The notes under the pieces: model-generated | What the model was told of the DNA's origin: nothing | The model's input: the letters and a program-made list of their open reading frames with translations, nothing else | The model's database searches: none | Made by a program: the position numbers and the translations under genes | Source: Macrotis lagotis | Taxonomy: Eukaryota > Chordata > Mammalia > Peramelemorphia > Peramelidae | NCBI RefSeq assembly: GCF_037893015.1 | Contig: NC_133659.1 | Span: forward strand, 13,421,158 to 13,485,157 | Reading direction: 5' to 3' | Length of the DNA stretch: 64,000 nucleotides | In this document: positions 47,621 through 60,259 of the stretch, piece by piece | Layout: every line of letters starts with the position of its first letter | How positions within the stretch are numbered: position 1 is the first letter of the stretch

Positions 47621-49070
47621 CTCCAAAAATCACAGGTGAGGATTAGTCTATGAAAGTCTATTTATCCACCGATCATTTCATTTTTTTCAGTTTCCTATAT
47701 TGTGGTATCTTCCCTCTTAGGGCAAATTGCAGAAGTTATGAGGGTTTTGCTGCAATCTTTTGTAGAATCACTTAGGGAGAGATTGGCTTGTGGGTTTCTT
47801 CTTAGCATAGGATACAAGTGAGCCCTTCCACTTCCACAGACCCCTGGGCTGCACACATCTCGCAGCCTTGCCAAGTCCATGAGCCCTCATCAGATGCCCG
47901 GCTTGTGTACCAACTTGGCTGCTTCCTCTCTATCAGCACGATCTCGGTTGCTTCTCCCCGGCACCATCTGCTCAGGCAGGAGGACTTGTGAATGCTACCA
48001 CTGCCGCCGCTTCCATCTTTCCATCAGCTTTTTGGCAATATTCTCCAGAGGGGAGATAACAAAAACCACTCAAAAATTTGCCTCTAGCATCTCCCTGCTG
48101 CCATCTTACAAAAGGTAGGATAAGGTCTGGGGAAAGAGGAGAGCTAAAAGGGATCTTGAACACCAGCAATTCCAATCCGAACACTAACAAGAACAGTCTG
48201 GTCTCCCCCCAGCCCCCAAGAGTGTTCCAGTCTGCTCAAGTACTTTCAATAAAATGACCTATTGGGATGGAGGCAAATGTTTTAATTTTTTTTACTTTGA
48301 AAAAAGAGCAGAAGGAAGGTCAGCAAAGAGCAGAGGTGGGGCAGACAGCTTTGAAAGCTACCAGTTGAGTCTACTATAGTCATGAAAAGCAAATTGTATA
48401 TAATAAAAATCTACAGCTTCCATGATTCTCTTTAGAAAAACACATCAACTACAAATATGGAAATAACCATTTTATGCAATATTAAGTTCAGAATAAAAAA
48501 TTAGCTCTCATTACAAGGATGTCTTTCCCCTTGCCAGCGAGTCTAAAATTAATCTTCTCTGTAAATTCTATCCAGAACTGGGGGGACAAAATCATGCTGT
48601 CAAACTCTCCTACATCATTTCCTTTTAGAAATTATCATGGTACTTTGGACAAGATGGTAGCAAACTTCATTGACAAGTGCTGAAAGGGTCATCAAAACTC
48701 AAAAGAACTTTTAAGCAGATGTGGTCATATTAAATTCTGACAATAACAAGAGTTGGAGACAAAGAAAGGCCACTTACAAAGATGATCCAGCCATATCTGG
48801 AGCATACTGGGTGACACACTATAATGTCTGATACATGTTAAGTGATGGATCAAACTTATTTTGTATAAGATAAAGTTTCTTTTCTGAAGCAGAAATGAAA
48901 TTTGGTCCAGTTTTCTGACCAATGATGTTTTGTTCTAGAAGTAAAAACAAGAGTAAGCTTTATCCTGAGGACAGTAATTCAAATTTACATCAGCTACACA
49001 TTTGAAATTATGAAATCCTCATGTCATAATAATCAAATTAAACTTGAGAATTATTCCATTTCCTCTGTCT
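47620..49070. other. Repeat-poor intronic stretch with a CpG-richer patch
   Basis: The sequence 47690-48130 lacks repeat signatures and has several CpG dinucleotides around 47930-48020. On the minus strand short readable pieces such as NRDRADREEAAKLVHKP and KLMERWKRRQ appear, split by stops and frame changes, so a decayed retrocopy is possible. The rest, 48130-49070, is AT-rich and unrecognised. Confidence 0.35.
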
Positions 49071-49074
49071 GGAA

Positions 49075-49235
49075 ATAGATAATAAATATCTGGCTGAAAG
49101 GACCCTCAGAGATCCACCTTTCTGATCTGACAGGTAAAGAAAGGGAGGATTAAAAGTGATTAGCTTGCTGTGGTGAGAAACAGGGGCAAGATTCAAACTC
49201 GAGTCTGACTCCAAACCCAGAGTTCTTTATACTAT
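49075..49235 (-). repeat. MIR-like SINE relic
   Basis: Inverted pattern ending 'ttcaaactcgagtctgactc' and 'cagagttctttatactatat'. Confidence 0.6.
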
Positions 49236-49529
49236 ATCAAGAAGGAAAGGAATAAATAGCATCAGACACAAATGTCGACAAAGTTTTTGACTTTGGAATG
49301 GTTGATGACCAAAGGATGCTGCAGGTGCTACATCTACCATTAATCTGACATCTAGTGTATTTCCATACACTTTGTTTGAAGATATTAACTTTTCTTAACT
49401 ATTTCAAGATAGGAGATTGGGAAAGGGAAGAATTTTTAATTTTAAACAACCATTTTTAAAAGAGAAAATCAAGGAACTACAAAAATATTTCCAAAAATGG
49501 TTTCACTACAACCAATTTACATTTACATT

Positions 49530-49680
49530 TACATCTGGAATGCAAGGATAGTTCAACATTAGAGGGGGGAAAATAACATTAATCATATTTTTTTTTAAAA
49601 ATCACTTCAACCCATTAACAACAGGCATAAAAAAAGCAACTAACATAATATAATATTCATTTAGGCTAAAAAAATCCCTT
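49530..49680 (+). repeat. Possible L1 ORF2 fragment
   Basis: Resembles the L1 segment around 'ggaatgcaaggatagttcaa' followed by 'cattagagg' and A-rich text. Heavily decayed and tentative. Confidence 0.35.
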
Positions 49681-49759
49681 CGTTAAACAAAGAAAAGTTT
49701 TAAAATTATTTTTAAAAGCATACACCTAAACTCAGAAGATAAAAAAGTATTAGAATAGA

Positions 49760-50620
49760 AGAGCACAGAATTTCATTTTGCAATCAAAAAAGTCCTAAAT
49801 TTGAATCAGATGAGCTGTTTTTTTTATTTCCAGATCTGCTTGCTACCTAGGTGACTTTGAACAAGTCACCACCTTAGCAGTAGTTTAGAGTCCACAATTC
49901 AAAGGTTTTGAGACTGGAAACAACCTTAGATATCATCTAGTCCAACTTCTCTGAGAACAAAATCCTAAACTCAGAAACTTCTCTCCCTGAGCAAAAGAAA
50001 AAAAAAAGTACTCCAAAATCTATTTTTGGTCTTCATTGTCTGGCATTTAATGCCTTCCAAAGGCTGGTTCCCACCTCTATCTTCAGCCATGTTTTATTTA
50101 ACTCCCCTTCATTTATTCTGCCCAGTCAAACGGACTTACTAAGGTGGAACAATGGGTCTTGGAGTCAGGAAGCCCAGAATTCAAACCCAGCCTTCGATTT
50201 GTGATCTCTGCCTCTACTTCTCCTTCTGTAAAACAACTTGATATTAATGGCATCTACTTCACTTGTAAGGATCTAATCAGTTCCCTTCAGTATAGCACTT
50301 TGAAAACCATAAAATAAAGGGCTTTATAAATGTCTGCTGCTACTAACTTGGTGTTAGCATCAGTTTTCTAGCTTCTATTTCTGTACCTGGAATGTCCCCA
50401 ACTCCCCTGGTCTCTTGGAATCCTTAGATTTCTTTAAGACTCAATTTCCAAGGTATCTAAACTATAAATCCCCTGCTATGCCACTTCTTAATGCTCTCTC
50501 CCTCTTGAAATGGCTTTGCATCATTCTGTAGAGGTGATATTCATTTGTGTCCATCTTATAACCCAGTATCATGTGGCGACTTGGCACCAGAGTGGGTTTT
50601 GACACCAGAGGACCTCAGAG
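49760..50620 (+). repeat. MIR-like relics inside L2-like sequence
   Basis: MIR-like copies at 49760-49890 ('gcttgctacctaggtgactt') and 50140-50345 ('ggtcttggagtcaggaagcc') flank L2-like pieces at 50030-50140 and 50360-50620 ('ctgtacctggaatgtcccca'). The second MIR-like copy seems to have split one LINE. Confidence 0.5.
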
Positions 50621-50733
50621 CAACATCAGTTAAATGTGAAATCAGAGGCTCTAACTCAGCCACTCAAGGTGACCTTGGTCCAATTACATAAGCTTATTAC
50701 AGGTCTCAGTTTCCTAATCTATAGAATGACTCT

Positions 50734-50999
50734 TGGGCAGTTAGGTGACATAACTGATAGTGTCAGACCTAGAGTCAGGAAGTCTCATCTTTCTGAGTTC
50801 ACATCTGACCTGGATACCTACTAGCTGTGTGACCTTAAGCAAGTCACTTAATCCCATTTGTCTCATTTCCTCATCTGTATAATGATCTGGAGAAAGAAAT
50901 GACAAACCACTCCAGTCTCTTTGCCAAGAAATCTCCATAGGGGCCCACAAAGACTCAGAATGACTGAAAAACCATTGAACAATAAAAACTACAACAAAA
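50734..50999 (+). repeat. RTE-tail tRNA SINE
   Basis: Full-length: 'gggcagttaggtgacataac', 'gacctagagtcaggaagtct', 'ctagctgtgtgaccttaagc', 'aaatgacaaaccactccagt', end 'actgaaaaaccattgaacaa' and an A-rich tail. Confidence 0.88.
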
Positions 51000-51109
51000 T
51001 GGCTGCTAAGATTTCAGTCCTAAATCTAGGACCCTATGATCTCTAAGGGCAGGGACTGTTTCAGTTTTATCCTGGTATCCAGGTGCCTGGCTCATACCAA
51101 GAGCTTTTA

Positions 51110-52700
51110 CTTTCTGAAATTAAAATTACATCCAAAGCTCTTATTTGGCAGAAAATTGAATCCCAGAAAATTGAAAATTGCCAGGGTTACACAGGAAATA
51201 ACAGGGCCAATATCTGAACTCAAAATTTCTGTCTCCTAAACAGACAGGCAGCAAGTACATGTAGTGACAACAATATACAGTCTAGAATCATAAGACTGGC
51301 TTCTCGATTTTTCTACTTAGAACCTGTGTAAGATTTCACAATTCATTTTCCCCTCTTTGAACCTGTTTCCTGATCAGCAAAATGGTGGTGAGGGTAGAAG
51401 AAATAACCTCTAAATGTCCTTCCCAAGTCCTTTGATCCTGTCAACCCTTGGTCCTGAGCAAGTAAAGAGCTTGTAATTTTTTCCCATCAATTCAAAAAAT
51501 TTTGAACTGTGTCCAAGATAACAATCTCTATGGCATAGCCTTACAAGGATGCTTAGAAGATGATCTCCTAGAAGATGGACCCCATGACTTTTGTTAACTA
51601 TATATCCTCTAGAATGTCGAGCTTGTAGTCAAAGAAGATGTAAATCTGGTCCCTTGGTTCATCTAAACTAGAGGAAAAGGCTTTGTAAACCTCAAAGTAT
51701 TCTCTAAGAATGAACTGTTAGGAATCATTTCTTTTATTATCGGATAGTCAGGAACCTAGAATTCCAACCCCAACTTAAGAGGTGGAAGGACCTTCACTCA
51801 GTCTGTATTTGACAAAGAAATCCAACCTTAGGAGCAGTCACCTACTCTTTATTTGCAGGATGACTCCAATGAAAGAGATATTAAGGATGTGATCAGTCTT
51901 AACAGAGATCCGCACTGATCTGGTCCTTTTACCTGGTAGCATTCTTAAATTTGCTTAACCCTCTGAAGCCAAACATAATAAGTTTAATTTCTTTTCCAGA
52001 AAACATATTACCTACTAGAAGATGACTCTCAAATGTGTCCTAACTCTTCTCTCCAGGCTAACTATGCCCAGTTCATCCAACTCTTTCTCAGTTGGCAAGG
52101 GTCTCAAAACCTTTCTTAATCTTGACTCTCTCCTCTGAATGCTCTTCTGCTCATCAATGGCCTTTCCGAGTGTGAGGTCCAGATGTAAACACTGCACCAG
52201 AGGTGGTCAGAACTGGGGGGAGATACAAGGGATCTACCAGCTCCCTCTCTCTTGAAGTCATGGTTCTCCTACTGCAACTCCTCCCTCATTCAAGAGATAA
52301 ATTTTGCCACATTACCAAAAATTTCAATCCCACACCCAGCATCTTGGCTCTGATGTCACATCTAAATTCTTCTCTATGGTTATTTTTTCCATCTTTTCCA
52401 CCTGTCTAAGTAAATTAGGAAAGCTGAAAAAGGTGACAGGCTCCTTGGCAGTCAAGAAAGTTAGCTGGCTGCTTTCTAAAAATTGATGCAAGGGTGAATG
52501 ATTCACATAAATATGTTTGGAAATATTTATTCTATTGAGCCATTCCAACTATGACCCAAAAGGGTGCTGGGAGAACAATGATGGGTGGGCCTAAGAATGC
52601 TGCAATACATTACCAAGGTGATTACTTACATACAACTCAAAGGCATATCACCAAGGACATCTGTAACGGGAAAAGGCCAGAGAATTAGAGGAAGGCTTTC
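51110..52700. other. Unrecognised intronic stretch
   Basis: No clear repeat or gene beyond a possible MIR-like core at 51330-51430 ('aacctgtttcctgatcagca') and short AT-rich tracts. Open frames of 60-74 codons are unremarkable. Confidence 0.4.
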
Positions 52701-52719
52701 AATATTAGTCAGAGTCACT

Positions 52720-53762
52720 AGGAAGGATTCATGGAAGGACAAAAGCAACAATCTCACAGGGCACTCAGTGCTGGCAAAGCTGTGGAGAAACTGGTTCATC
52801 CATCCATTACTAGGGCAAGTGCAAATTGGGAGGATCTTTTTAGATGGAAACCCTCATAATGGTCAGTAAAAGTTATAAAAATAATTCTACAATTTGGTCA
52901 AAAAAGTTTGTGAGAATACTTTTAGAGTATCATCAAAGAAGACCAACAATAAATAAAGCTCTCAGTTCATATCAGTACAAAGATTTTCATAGCAATATTA
53001 CTTCTTATTGCCAAAAACAAAACTGAAACTAAATAATAAATGATAAATAATTAATAATTTATTGAAATTTTTCCTGAAACCAAATAAATAATAAATAGAT
53101 AAACCTAAAATAATAAGGGAATAGTTGAATAAACAAAAGGACATTAAATATTTTTAGTGCAATTAAGAGTAGCAAGTGTAAGAAATATAAGGTTATCTGG
53201 AAAGACCTTTATGAAACAATACAAGGGAAAGAAGTGGGGCAGTATAAGGATGGACTCTACACATTAGTTATGGTCATATGAGAGAAAATGAGAACAAATT
53301 GACAAAAGAATATTCCAATGGATACTTGAAGGGGGTAACTGGGAAATTATGGCATTTGGGAGGATGAATTTCATAGGCTTAAATATATATATATTTCAAA
53401 GCAAGTTGAAATTATTGTATTTATGTTCAGTGTACCCAAGCAACCTTCTAAGACTACATGCATGTTTTTGCTTTATAATTTTTAGTCTGGGTCTGAGATT
53501 CACTGATACAGAGAATGTTCCCCAATGAGTAAAGTCCCTCTTCCAATGCACTTGGACACTTTCTTTACCATTTGGCCTTAGGAAGTCGCCTGGGGTGGTG
53601 TTAGAAGTCAAACTAAAATCTTTGTCTATACTGCCTCTCTTCATTTATCATATCATAAGAAATTAACCAACAAAGGGAAGGTGGAACTCAAACTTGAAAA
53701 TGGATGAATGTTGAAAACTATCTTTGCATATAACTGGAAAAATAAAATAAAATTTACAAAAT
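52720..53762 (+). mobile_element. Decayed L1 3' end
   Basis: Parts of the L1 ORF2 3' end are visible: 'tgtggagaaactggttcatc', 'gcaatattacttcttattgc', 'gggaatagttgaataaacaa'. The L1 3'-UTR end is also seen: 'ggatgaatgttgaaaactat' and 'ataactggaaaaataaaata' near 53700-53750. Indels and AT expansions ('aataataaatgataaataat', 53020-53110) disrupt it. Confidence 0.65.
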
Positions 53763-53764
53763 GT

Positions 53765-54125
53765 AATCGATAAGCATTTATTCAGCACCTATTTATGTGT
53801 CAGGCAGGTTCTAGGTAGCACACTGGAGAAAGCATAGGGCCTGGTGTCAAAAAGACTCATGTTCACAAGTTCAAATGTATTCTCAGACATGTATTAGTTG
53901 CATGAGCCTGAGCAGGTCACTTAACTCCATTTGTCTCAGTTTCCTCCTCTGTAAAATGAGTTGGAGAACATTTTTGCCAAGAAAACCCTAAAAGGGTCAG
54001 ACATGACTAAGAAACCAACTAAACGACAGCATGTACTAGTCACAGTTTTAAGCACTGGGGGAAAAGACAGTCTCTGCTCTCAAGAGACTTCCAATCTAAG
54101 GTACCGAGATCTAGGTAAGTAAAAA
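53765..54125 (+). repeat. RTE-tail SINE nested in an ancient LINE-like fragment
   Basis: The host fragment starts 'gataagcatttattcagcac' and resumes after the insertion with 'atgtactagtcacagtttta' and 'ctctcaagagacttccaatc'. Between them, about 53810-54030, sits a plus-strand tRNA-RTE SINE ('gcatgagcctgagcaggtca', 'gtttcctcctctgtaaaatg'). Confidence 0.75.
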
Positions 54126-54129
54126 TGGT

Positions 54130-56330
54130 GGATAAATACATGAAAATGTGTGGATGGGCTGCAACCTGCATCACTGACTAAGGGAAGGATGCATCCCGAT
54201 GGGAGCATAAAGCCCATCAAGGATGCCAGTCGCCATGTTTAAAACAAGCAAACTGAAGGTGAGGTGGGCAGCAAAGGATGAGGCAGATGAGGAAACCAGC
54301 AATGTCAAATAGAGCAATCCCAGGGAACCGAAGTTCTGTTTCAACCTGACCCTGGTTTCCAAATAGGCCCCATCAGGCTCACTGGCACAAGCTCAGGAGA
54401 TAGATCACATTCCATTTATCCCCCCCACCATAAAAAGAGGGAAGAATTTATGTCTCATCGTGGCTGCCAGCCAAACAGCAATGGTTGCTACTGACCAGTC
54501 ACAGATTAATTCTGAACCTTCCCATCACCCTTCACTTTCTAATTCCCTTTTGAGTTTTTCTTTCATTGGAAAGGTAAGAGGGTGCTACGGAGAAAAAGCT
54601 AACCTCAGATCCAGAAAGTCAGGATGCAAAATCTCATCCTGAGCTATGTGGACTAGGTGAGCCCCGGTAATAGACCTAGTACGTTTTGCCCAAGCAATAC
54701 TATCAGGGTAAATCCTGCAGAGAAGGTGGCCACCTGCATTAGTGGAGGGACATCCCCTGATCAATGAGGTCCCTAATCCAGCTCCAATCTTTATTATTCC
54801 TTCATCCCTTGACCCTCACCCACACAACATGATATGACACCCTAACCAGGTAGCTCTGCCCTTGTCTGAAGCACAATACCATTTCTATGGCATTTTACAG
54901 TTTGCCAATTACTTCACATGATTTGATCCAAACAACAGCCCTGGGAGAAAATTGGGGACTAGGAGAAGTCCAGAGTCACACTCAACTACCTGGTAAGAAC
55001 AGGAGGCATTATTTGAACTCACATCTTTCTGTCTCTAATCTCCTCTATCCAGGGCCTGGAAATAAAATAAAAAGTAGGGGAGAAATCAAAGGACTGGAAG
55101 GGACCTCCAAGGCTGCCTGGTCCATCTCCAAACTGTCTAAGAATCCCTTGACCTCATCTCTGGAGGGACCTTGAGATTCTTGAAGAACCCCAAGAAGAAG
55201 GCTGTTCTGGCCCCTCCAGGAATGGCCCCATTCTGAAGAAGCCTGTCTTCAAAGGCCCAAATTGGCTTTTCTGAAGCTTCCACCCATTTGGGGGAGGACA
55301 GGGGAAAGAGGAGGTAACCAAGGCAAGAAGACAGAGCATGGTGCAGGAGAAAAATCATTGATTTTTGAGTGCTTAATACCCATGTGATACTTTTACCACT
55401 GGGGAGACCCCAGTTTCCCCTCAGTAATGAGGTCAGTCTTGAGGGTCTTAGGGATCCCTGGAGCCCCTCCCAGGTCTCATTACAAAGCAGACCTCACAAG
55501 GCAGCTGGTTGTTTTTACTAGCTTGAGGATTTTTGCATGTGGTGCGTGACTGGGTTGGGTCCAAAGATGGATCTGAAGAAAGATGACTGAAGCATCCCAG
55601 TGTGAAACCTTAAAATTTGGACCTGCCTAGAAAACAGTTCCTCATCCTTGACTGTCAGGCGGCTGGTTTTCTTTTGGTCTGTGTGCACCGGACTGCCCGT
55701 GAGGAAAGAGCCTCTGAGACAGATCAGGAGCTTTAAGTCTAAGAGAGTCGCCAGGGCAAGTCAGGGTCACACAACCTGTACTGATGTGTCACACGCAAGA
55801 CCAGATTCCAAAGTTCCTTTTCTCTAAGGTTCTCTATGAAGGCTACCATGCTAGAAGCTTCCTTCTGGGCCCTGTCAACCCTTAATAGCCTGATTCTATA
55901 TAAGGGACCACTCTGCTGGCAGCCCTCCCCTCCATTCTGGAAACAGAATGTCTTCTTCCTCTCTAATTCAGTCAGGCTCCCTGAGATACAGGCTTCCCAA
56001 TCCAAAACACTTATTGCAGGACGCATAATGAAAATAAACAGACAATGGATAACTCATGGGTCAAAGGCCCTTGGAGAGGATGACAAAATGGAAAAATCCT
56101 ATGAAGGAACATGACCCTGGAGACAAAGTCAATGGGATATTCTGATAATCTCCAACTTCATTATAAAAGCAGGCACAGGTGAGGGCCTGGTGGAAAAGAA
56201 GAAAAGCAGGTCCAAAGCTCTGAAGCCGGACACAATGCAGATCACAGTTCTACAAGTCACACATCCTTTTCTGGTGGATTCTTTACTTTATTCACTCCTC
56301 CCTTGAGGAAGAGTGGGAAATACAAACTCT
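54130..56330. other. Mostly unrecognised intronic stretch
   Basis: An inverted MIR-like relic lies at 54880-55060 ('cacatgatttgatccaaaca', 'tatttgaactcacatctttc'). The rest, including 54130-54870 and 55070-56330, shows no repeat, RNA or protein signature I can name. Confidence 0.4.
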
Positions 56331-56430
56331 TCTGTGGAGTTCTTAAATCTCTTCAGCACCTGACCCCAACCTCTCCAATCCCTTAAAACATTATCCCTCC
56401 TACCACATTCTGTAATCCTGTCAAACCCGG

Positions 56431-56481
<51 letters not shown>

Positions 56482-56965
56482 ACAATACCATGCCAATCTC
56501 TACCCTGGCGAACCCCCATGGAGGGAATTCACTCCTTCCTTCCCACTGACTCCTAGAATCTCTCCCCTTTTTAAGATACATTTCAAACACCACCTTCTAG
56601 AGGAATCCTTGCCTGATTTCTCCCCTTCAGTCCCAAACTGCTAGGGCCACCCCCCCAAAACCTTAGATTTAAGAACTCTGTATTTATTTTCTTAATCTTT
56701 ATTCTAAATATATTTATCTATACCTTGATTGACTTGTGTTTGACTGACTCCTGGAGGGCAGGGATCATTTCCTTCCATTGCCTTATATCCCTCAGTGGGG
56801 GCAAACAGCAGGCACTCAACAAGTGATCACTAATAAAGTTCCTGACTGAGAAGTCAATCAAAGCAAATTTATTCAGTGTTGACTATGCATCAAGCCCATG
56901 CTAGGTCCTGAGAGAAAACATAAAATAAACCTACCCTCAAGGGGTATACATTCTATCAAGAATCT
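56330..56965 (+). repeat. L2-like LINE 3' end with (CA)n, then ancient LINE-like fragment
   Basis: L2-type sequence ('tttcaaacaccaccttctag', 'gactcctggagggcagggat', 'caggcactcaacaagtgatc') contains a CA run at 56434-56484. The recurrent fragment family ('ctaccctcaaggggtataca') follows at 56850-56965. Confidence 0.65.
56434..56484. repeat. (CA)n microsatellite
   Basis: CA dinucleotide run of about 25 units with one TA interruption near its 3' end. Confidence 0.97.
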
Positions 56966-57539
56966 CCCCAATGATCTGGAGACCTTGGTCTGATGTTTTT
57001 AATGTCCTGGTTGGCAGCTGGAAGGTCCTCCTGCCGGGCCTCTTCCTTGCTACTAGTCAGTCTATGGATCAGGGCAGGCCACATCTTGGAGCCCATTTTC
57101 CTAAATGTTCAAAGATCATGGATTTCCCAGCTTTGCTAGCAGGAAATATCTCCTAGGGGAAATATATCCTGAGATTGAAGAGTTGGGTCTGTGTGGACAG
57201 AGGAGCAGGGGGTCAGAGAAGGCACCACACAACGCAATCCCACCATGTCCCCACTGCCGTTCAGCCTCACTCTTGCTTCATCTGCCCAGCTCTGGACCCA
57301 TCTCCCTGCCTCAGTGCCTGTCCAATGGACACAAGGCTAAAGGACTGACTCAATGAGACGGAACTACAATACCCTCAAGACCTTCCGATCTTTGCACCTC
57401 ATTATATATTTGTCGCCACCTTCTTGTCATCATCCCTTCACAATTTGTTTTGACTTTGACCAGTGGTGAACAAGTCAAGGATCACAAAAGTACAAAAGTG
57501 CCTTCCATTAGAAGATGAGACCTGGGAAGATTCTTTTGT

Positions 57540-58165
57540 CTTTGCACCCCTATCATAAGGCACAGCTCTGAGAATACAGTAGGCACTTAATAAGCAAGAA
57601 TTGATGGATTGGCATTTCTTTTCTGATTACTTCTCTATATAAATATGGTTTCCCCAGAGCAGAATGGAAACTTCTAGAGGCCGGGGTCAGTTTTATTTTT
57701 GTCTTCCTATCCCAACCACAAAATAGTTCCTGGTAAACAGAAGGAACTTAATAGATGCTTATGAATTGGTCCAACTAGATTTTAAATTGACTTCTTTGTA
57801 TAAATGCCTCCCCTCAATAAAATGGAAACATCTTGAGGACAGGGATTGTTTTCCTCTTTCGTCACCTGAGATTCAGCTGCCTTCTCTGTCCTTGTACCAC
57901 TGTACTTTCTAGTACCACCATTTTTAGGAAAGGTGCAGGATGGCCAGCCGTCATTACCCTGTTCACTTTTCAGCTCCTTTTTATAAATTCTCTTCCCTCC
58001 TCAGAATGGAAGCCCCCCAAGGCAGGCAGGATCTTTCTGCTCATATTTGTACCCCCAACACTTTACCCACCATCTGGCATACAGCAAGGACATAATAAAT
58101 GCTTGCTGATTCAACTTGATATCACACAGCAAGTGCTGGATAAACACTTGCTGATTCAATTTGAT
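57540..58165 (+). repeat. Serial L2-like LINE 3' tails
   Basis: Several tails follow one another in the same orientation: about 57540-57600 ('cagtaggcacttaataagca'), 57640-57765 ('aaggaacttaatagatgctt'), 57800-57850 ('aaacatcttgaggacaggga') and 57965-58120. The last is duplicated in tandem, with 58081-58120 and 58127-58165 both ending 'cttgctgattcaa' plus 'ttgat'. The 162-codon frame 57833-58321 lies in this repeat DNA. Confidence 0.7.
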
Positions 58166-58169
58166 TTAA

Positions 58170-59070
58170 AAAACGCTTGTAGGTTAGCTAGGTTTTGCTT
58201 TTACAGCCCTGGAGCTTATCCCAGGACCCTGCACACTAGAGAAACTGTCTCAATGTGGAACTCAGCCAAGTTGAGACCAGTAGAGTTTCTAAATGTGTAT
58301 GCCAGCAGTGCCCAAACCTGAATAAGTCTGACGATGTTGGAAAGACACTCGCTCCTGCCCGAGGACCAGTCCAAAGCTGAGAGGCACATCACTAGCAGGC
58401 CAGAGATAAGTGGGGAAATTCTGTGGCCATGGCAACCCACAGAACAAAGAAAAATCAAGAGGGTGCTCAGTCCTGGAGAGCTCTTTTCTGTCCATCTTTT
58501 CCGTGGCAGAACAGAAAATGAAAAAAATCATGAAATTGTTTAGAATATTTAGAATCAGCATAGGCTACTTTGTAAAGGGATGAGTGCCCTGTCTCTGGTG
58601 GCATACAAGCAGATGCTTATAGGTATATAGAAATGAGACATATAGGTATATGGAGATTTCAGCACAGCACAAAGTCTGAATCTTTGAGAATCTACATAAA
58701 TGTTCTCTGAGATTTGCATTTTAAAATGCCTTTGTTTTATGGTTTTCTACATTTTTTCATTCTTGAAAACCTTGAATAACAGGTATAACAACTTTACATG
58801 CAAACCTTTGAAATGGGATGGGGGAAAGGTTGTCATCTTTGCCTTTTCTGTGGGTTTACTTAGGGATTTAACCTGGACAAATGTCATCCACATGAACATA
58901 GCTTCTCCCTCTATCTATGATGATCACAACTGTATCTTCCATAAAATACTGTAGTTAAAAAAAGAAGAAACCATGTCAAACTTGCATCTGGTGGCCACCA
59001 CCTTCCCCTAAAATCCTGAACCCTCTGCACCTTGGGTAGGTTGACTCTCAGACCATGGATATGTTGAATC
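58170..59070. other. Unrecognised intronic stretch
   Basis: No repeat or gene signature recognised. Overlapping frames of 69-90 codons on both strands at 58216-58561 are not convincing. Confidence 0.4.
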
Positions 59071-59179
59071 AATCCATCAAGGGTCCCCTAATTGAAAAAA
59101 TTTCTGACTTACTTGGGAGGACCTGACTTTTCTCTGTTGGAAGAGCCTAGAAGAGCCCAGGACCACTTCTGGCAAAACA

Positions 59180-59510
59180 GCGAAAAGCTGCCTAAGGGTA
59201 GGGAACATTCTGTATTTGCATCTTCAGTGTTTGGCACAGAGGACACAATAAATCAATGCCTATTCAGTCAGAGAAAGCATTTAGTGGGAGAATTCGTGAG
59301 GATATGATAATAAGAGCTAACAACTATGTGAGGCTTATGAAGCACCTTATTGATATCTCATTTGATCCTCACAAGAACCCTGACAGGTATTATTATTATT
59401 ATTGCCATTTTACAAAGGAGGAAACTGAGGCAGGCAGAGGCTAAGTGACTTGCCTAGGGTCACCCAGTTGGGAACTGCCTGAGACTGGATTTGAATCTTC
59501 CTGTTCCAAA
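59180..59510. repeat. L2-like tail (+) and MIR-like relic (-)
   Basis: Tail 59185-59260 ('taagggtagggaacattctg') precedes a well preserved inverted MIR-like copy at 59305-59510 ('catttgatcctcacaagaac', 'ggaggaaactgaggcaggca') that carries a short ATT run. Confidence 0.75.
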
Positions 59511-59699
59511 GTTCATAGAGTTTACAGTGTTTGCACACACAATAAAAAATCATTTCTCTACACCCTTCAGAAAAACACCATATTGTGTGATTATGACTTG
59601 AGATGATATTTACAGATGAGAGATTAGTAGGAAAGAGATTTAGGGTCTAGTCTTTTGAATTCATCTCTTTGGGGATCTTCAAGTGTGCAGATGACCAAA

Positions 59700-60250
59700 T
59701 AACCAAGACCAGTCACTTCCTTGTAACCTAAAGTTTCAACTTTCTAGGACACAGAGCAGCGCAGTGACCTGTCCAACATCATGAGGCAAGTAGGTGTTAG
59801 AGGTCCATCCTGATTCCAAGGCCAGGACCCAATCCAGTCTGCCGTGCCATGCCAGGTTCTAGACACTTAACATCTGAGATACAGCTGTTTAAAACCTGCT
59901 AATACGATTTTCCCTTCATATTTTCAGGATCTCTGATTTCCCCGGCATGGCTCTGCACCCTTTCATCAAAAGATTCCAGGTCCTCTAGATAATAACTAAA
60001 CACTAATAGCAAACTTTCCAGGTTACACCGCACCTTTGAGATACTAGTATTAATAACATCATTATTATTGAACTCAAGTCTCATAGCAATTCTTTGGGCT
60101 TAAGAAAGGTTTTAACCTTTCTTTAACCTGTTGATAGCTATGAAGAAGCATAGGTTCAAAGAAATGCAGTGATTGAATAATGGTTACCCAGAGGATAAAT
60201 GTCAGAGGTAGGTGTTGAACCCAGATCTTGCCTGCTCCTGATCTCAGCAT
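59700..60250 (-). repeat. MIR-like SINE relics
   Basis: Inverted pieces at about 59740-59860 ('agtgacctgtccaacatcat') and 60060-60240 ('ggttacccagaggataaatg', 'tgttgaacccagatcttgcc'). Confidence 0.5.
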
Positions 60251-60259
60251 CTCCATAAC

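Noticed and set aside
48535..48560. Possible P-loop (GKG-like) on the minus strand as the missing AK4 first exon
   Set aside because: The local minus-strand reading gives only a GKG-like triplet without the GPPGSGKGT context, start codon or splice donor, and the area is AT-rich.
57833..58321. 162-codon open frame on the plus strand
   Set aside because: It runs through LINE tails, including a tandem-duplicated tail. The protein has no recognisable motif.
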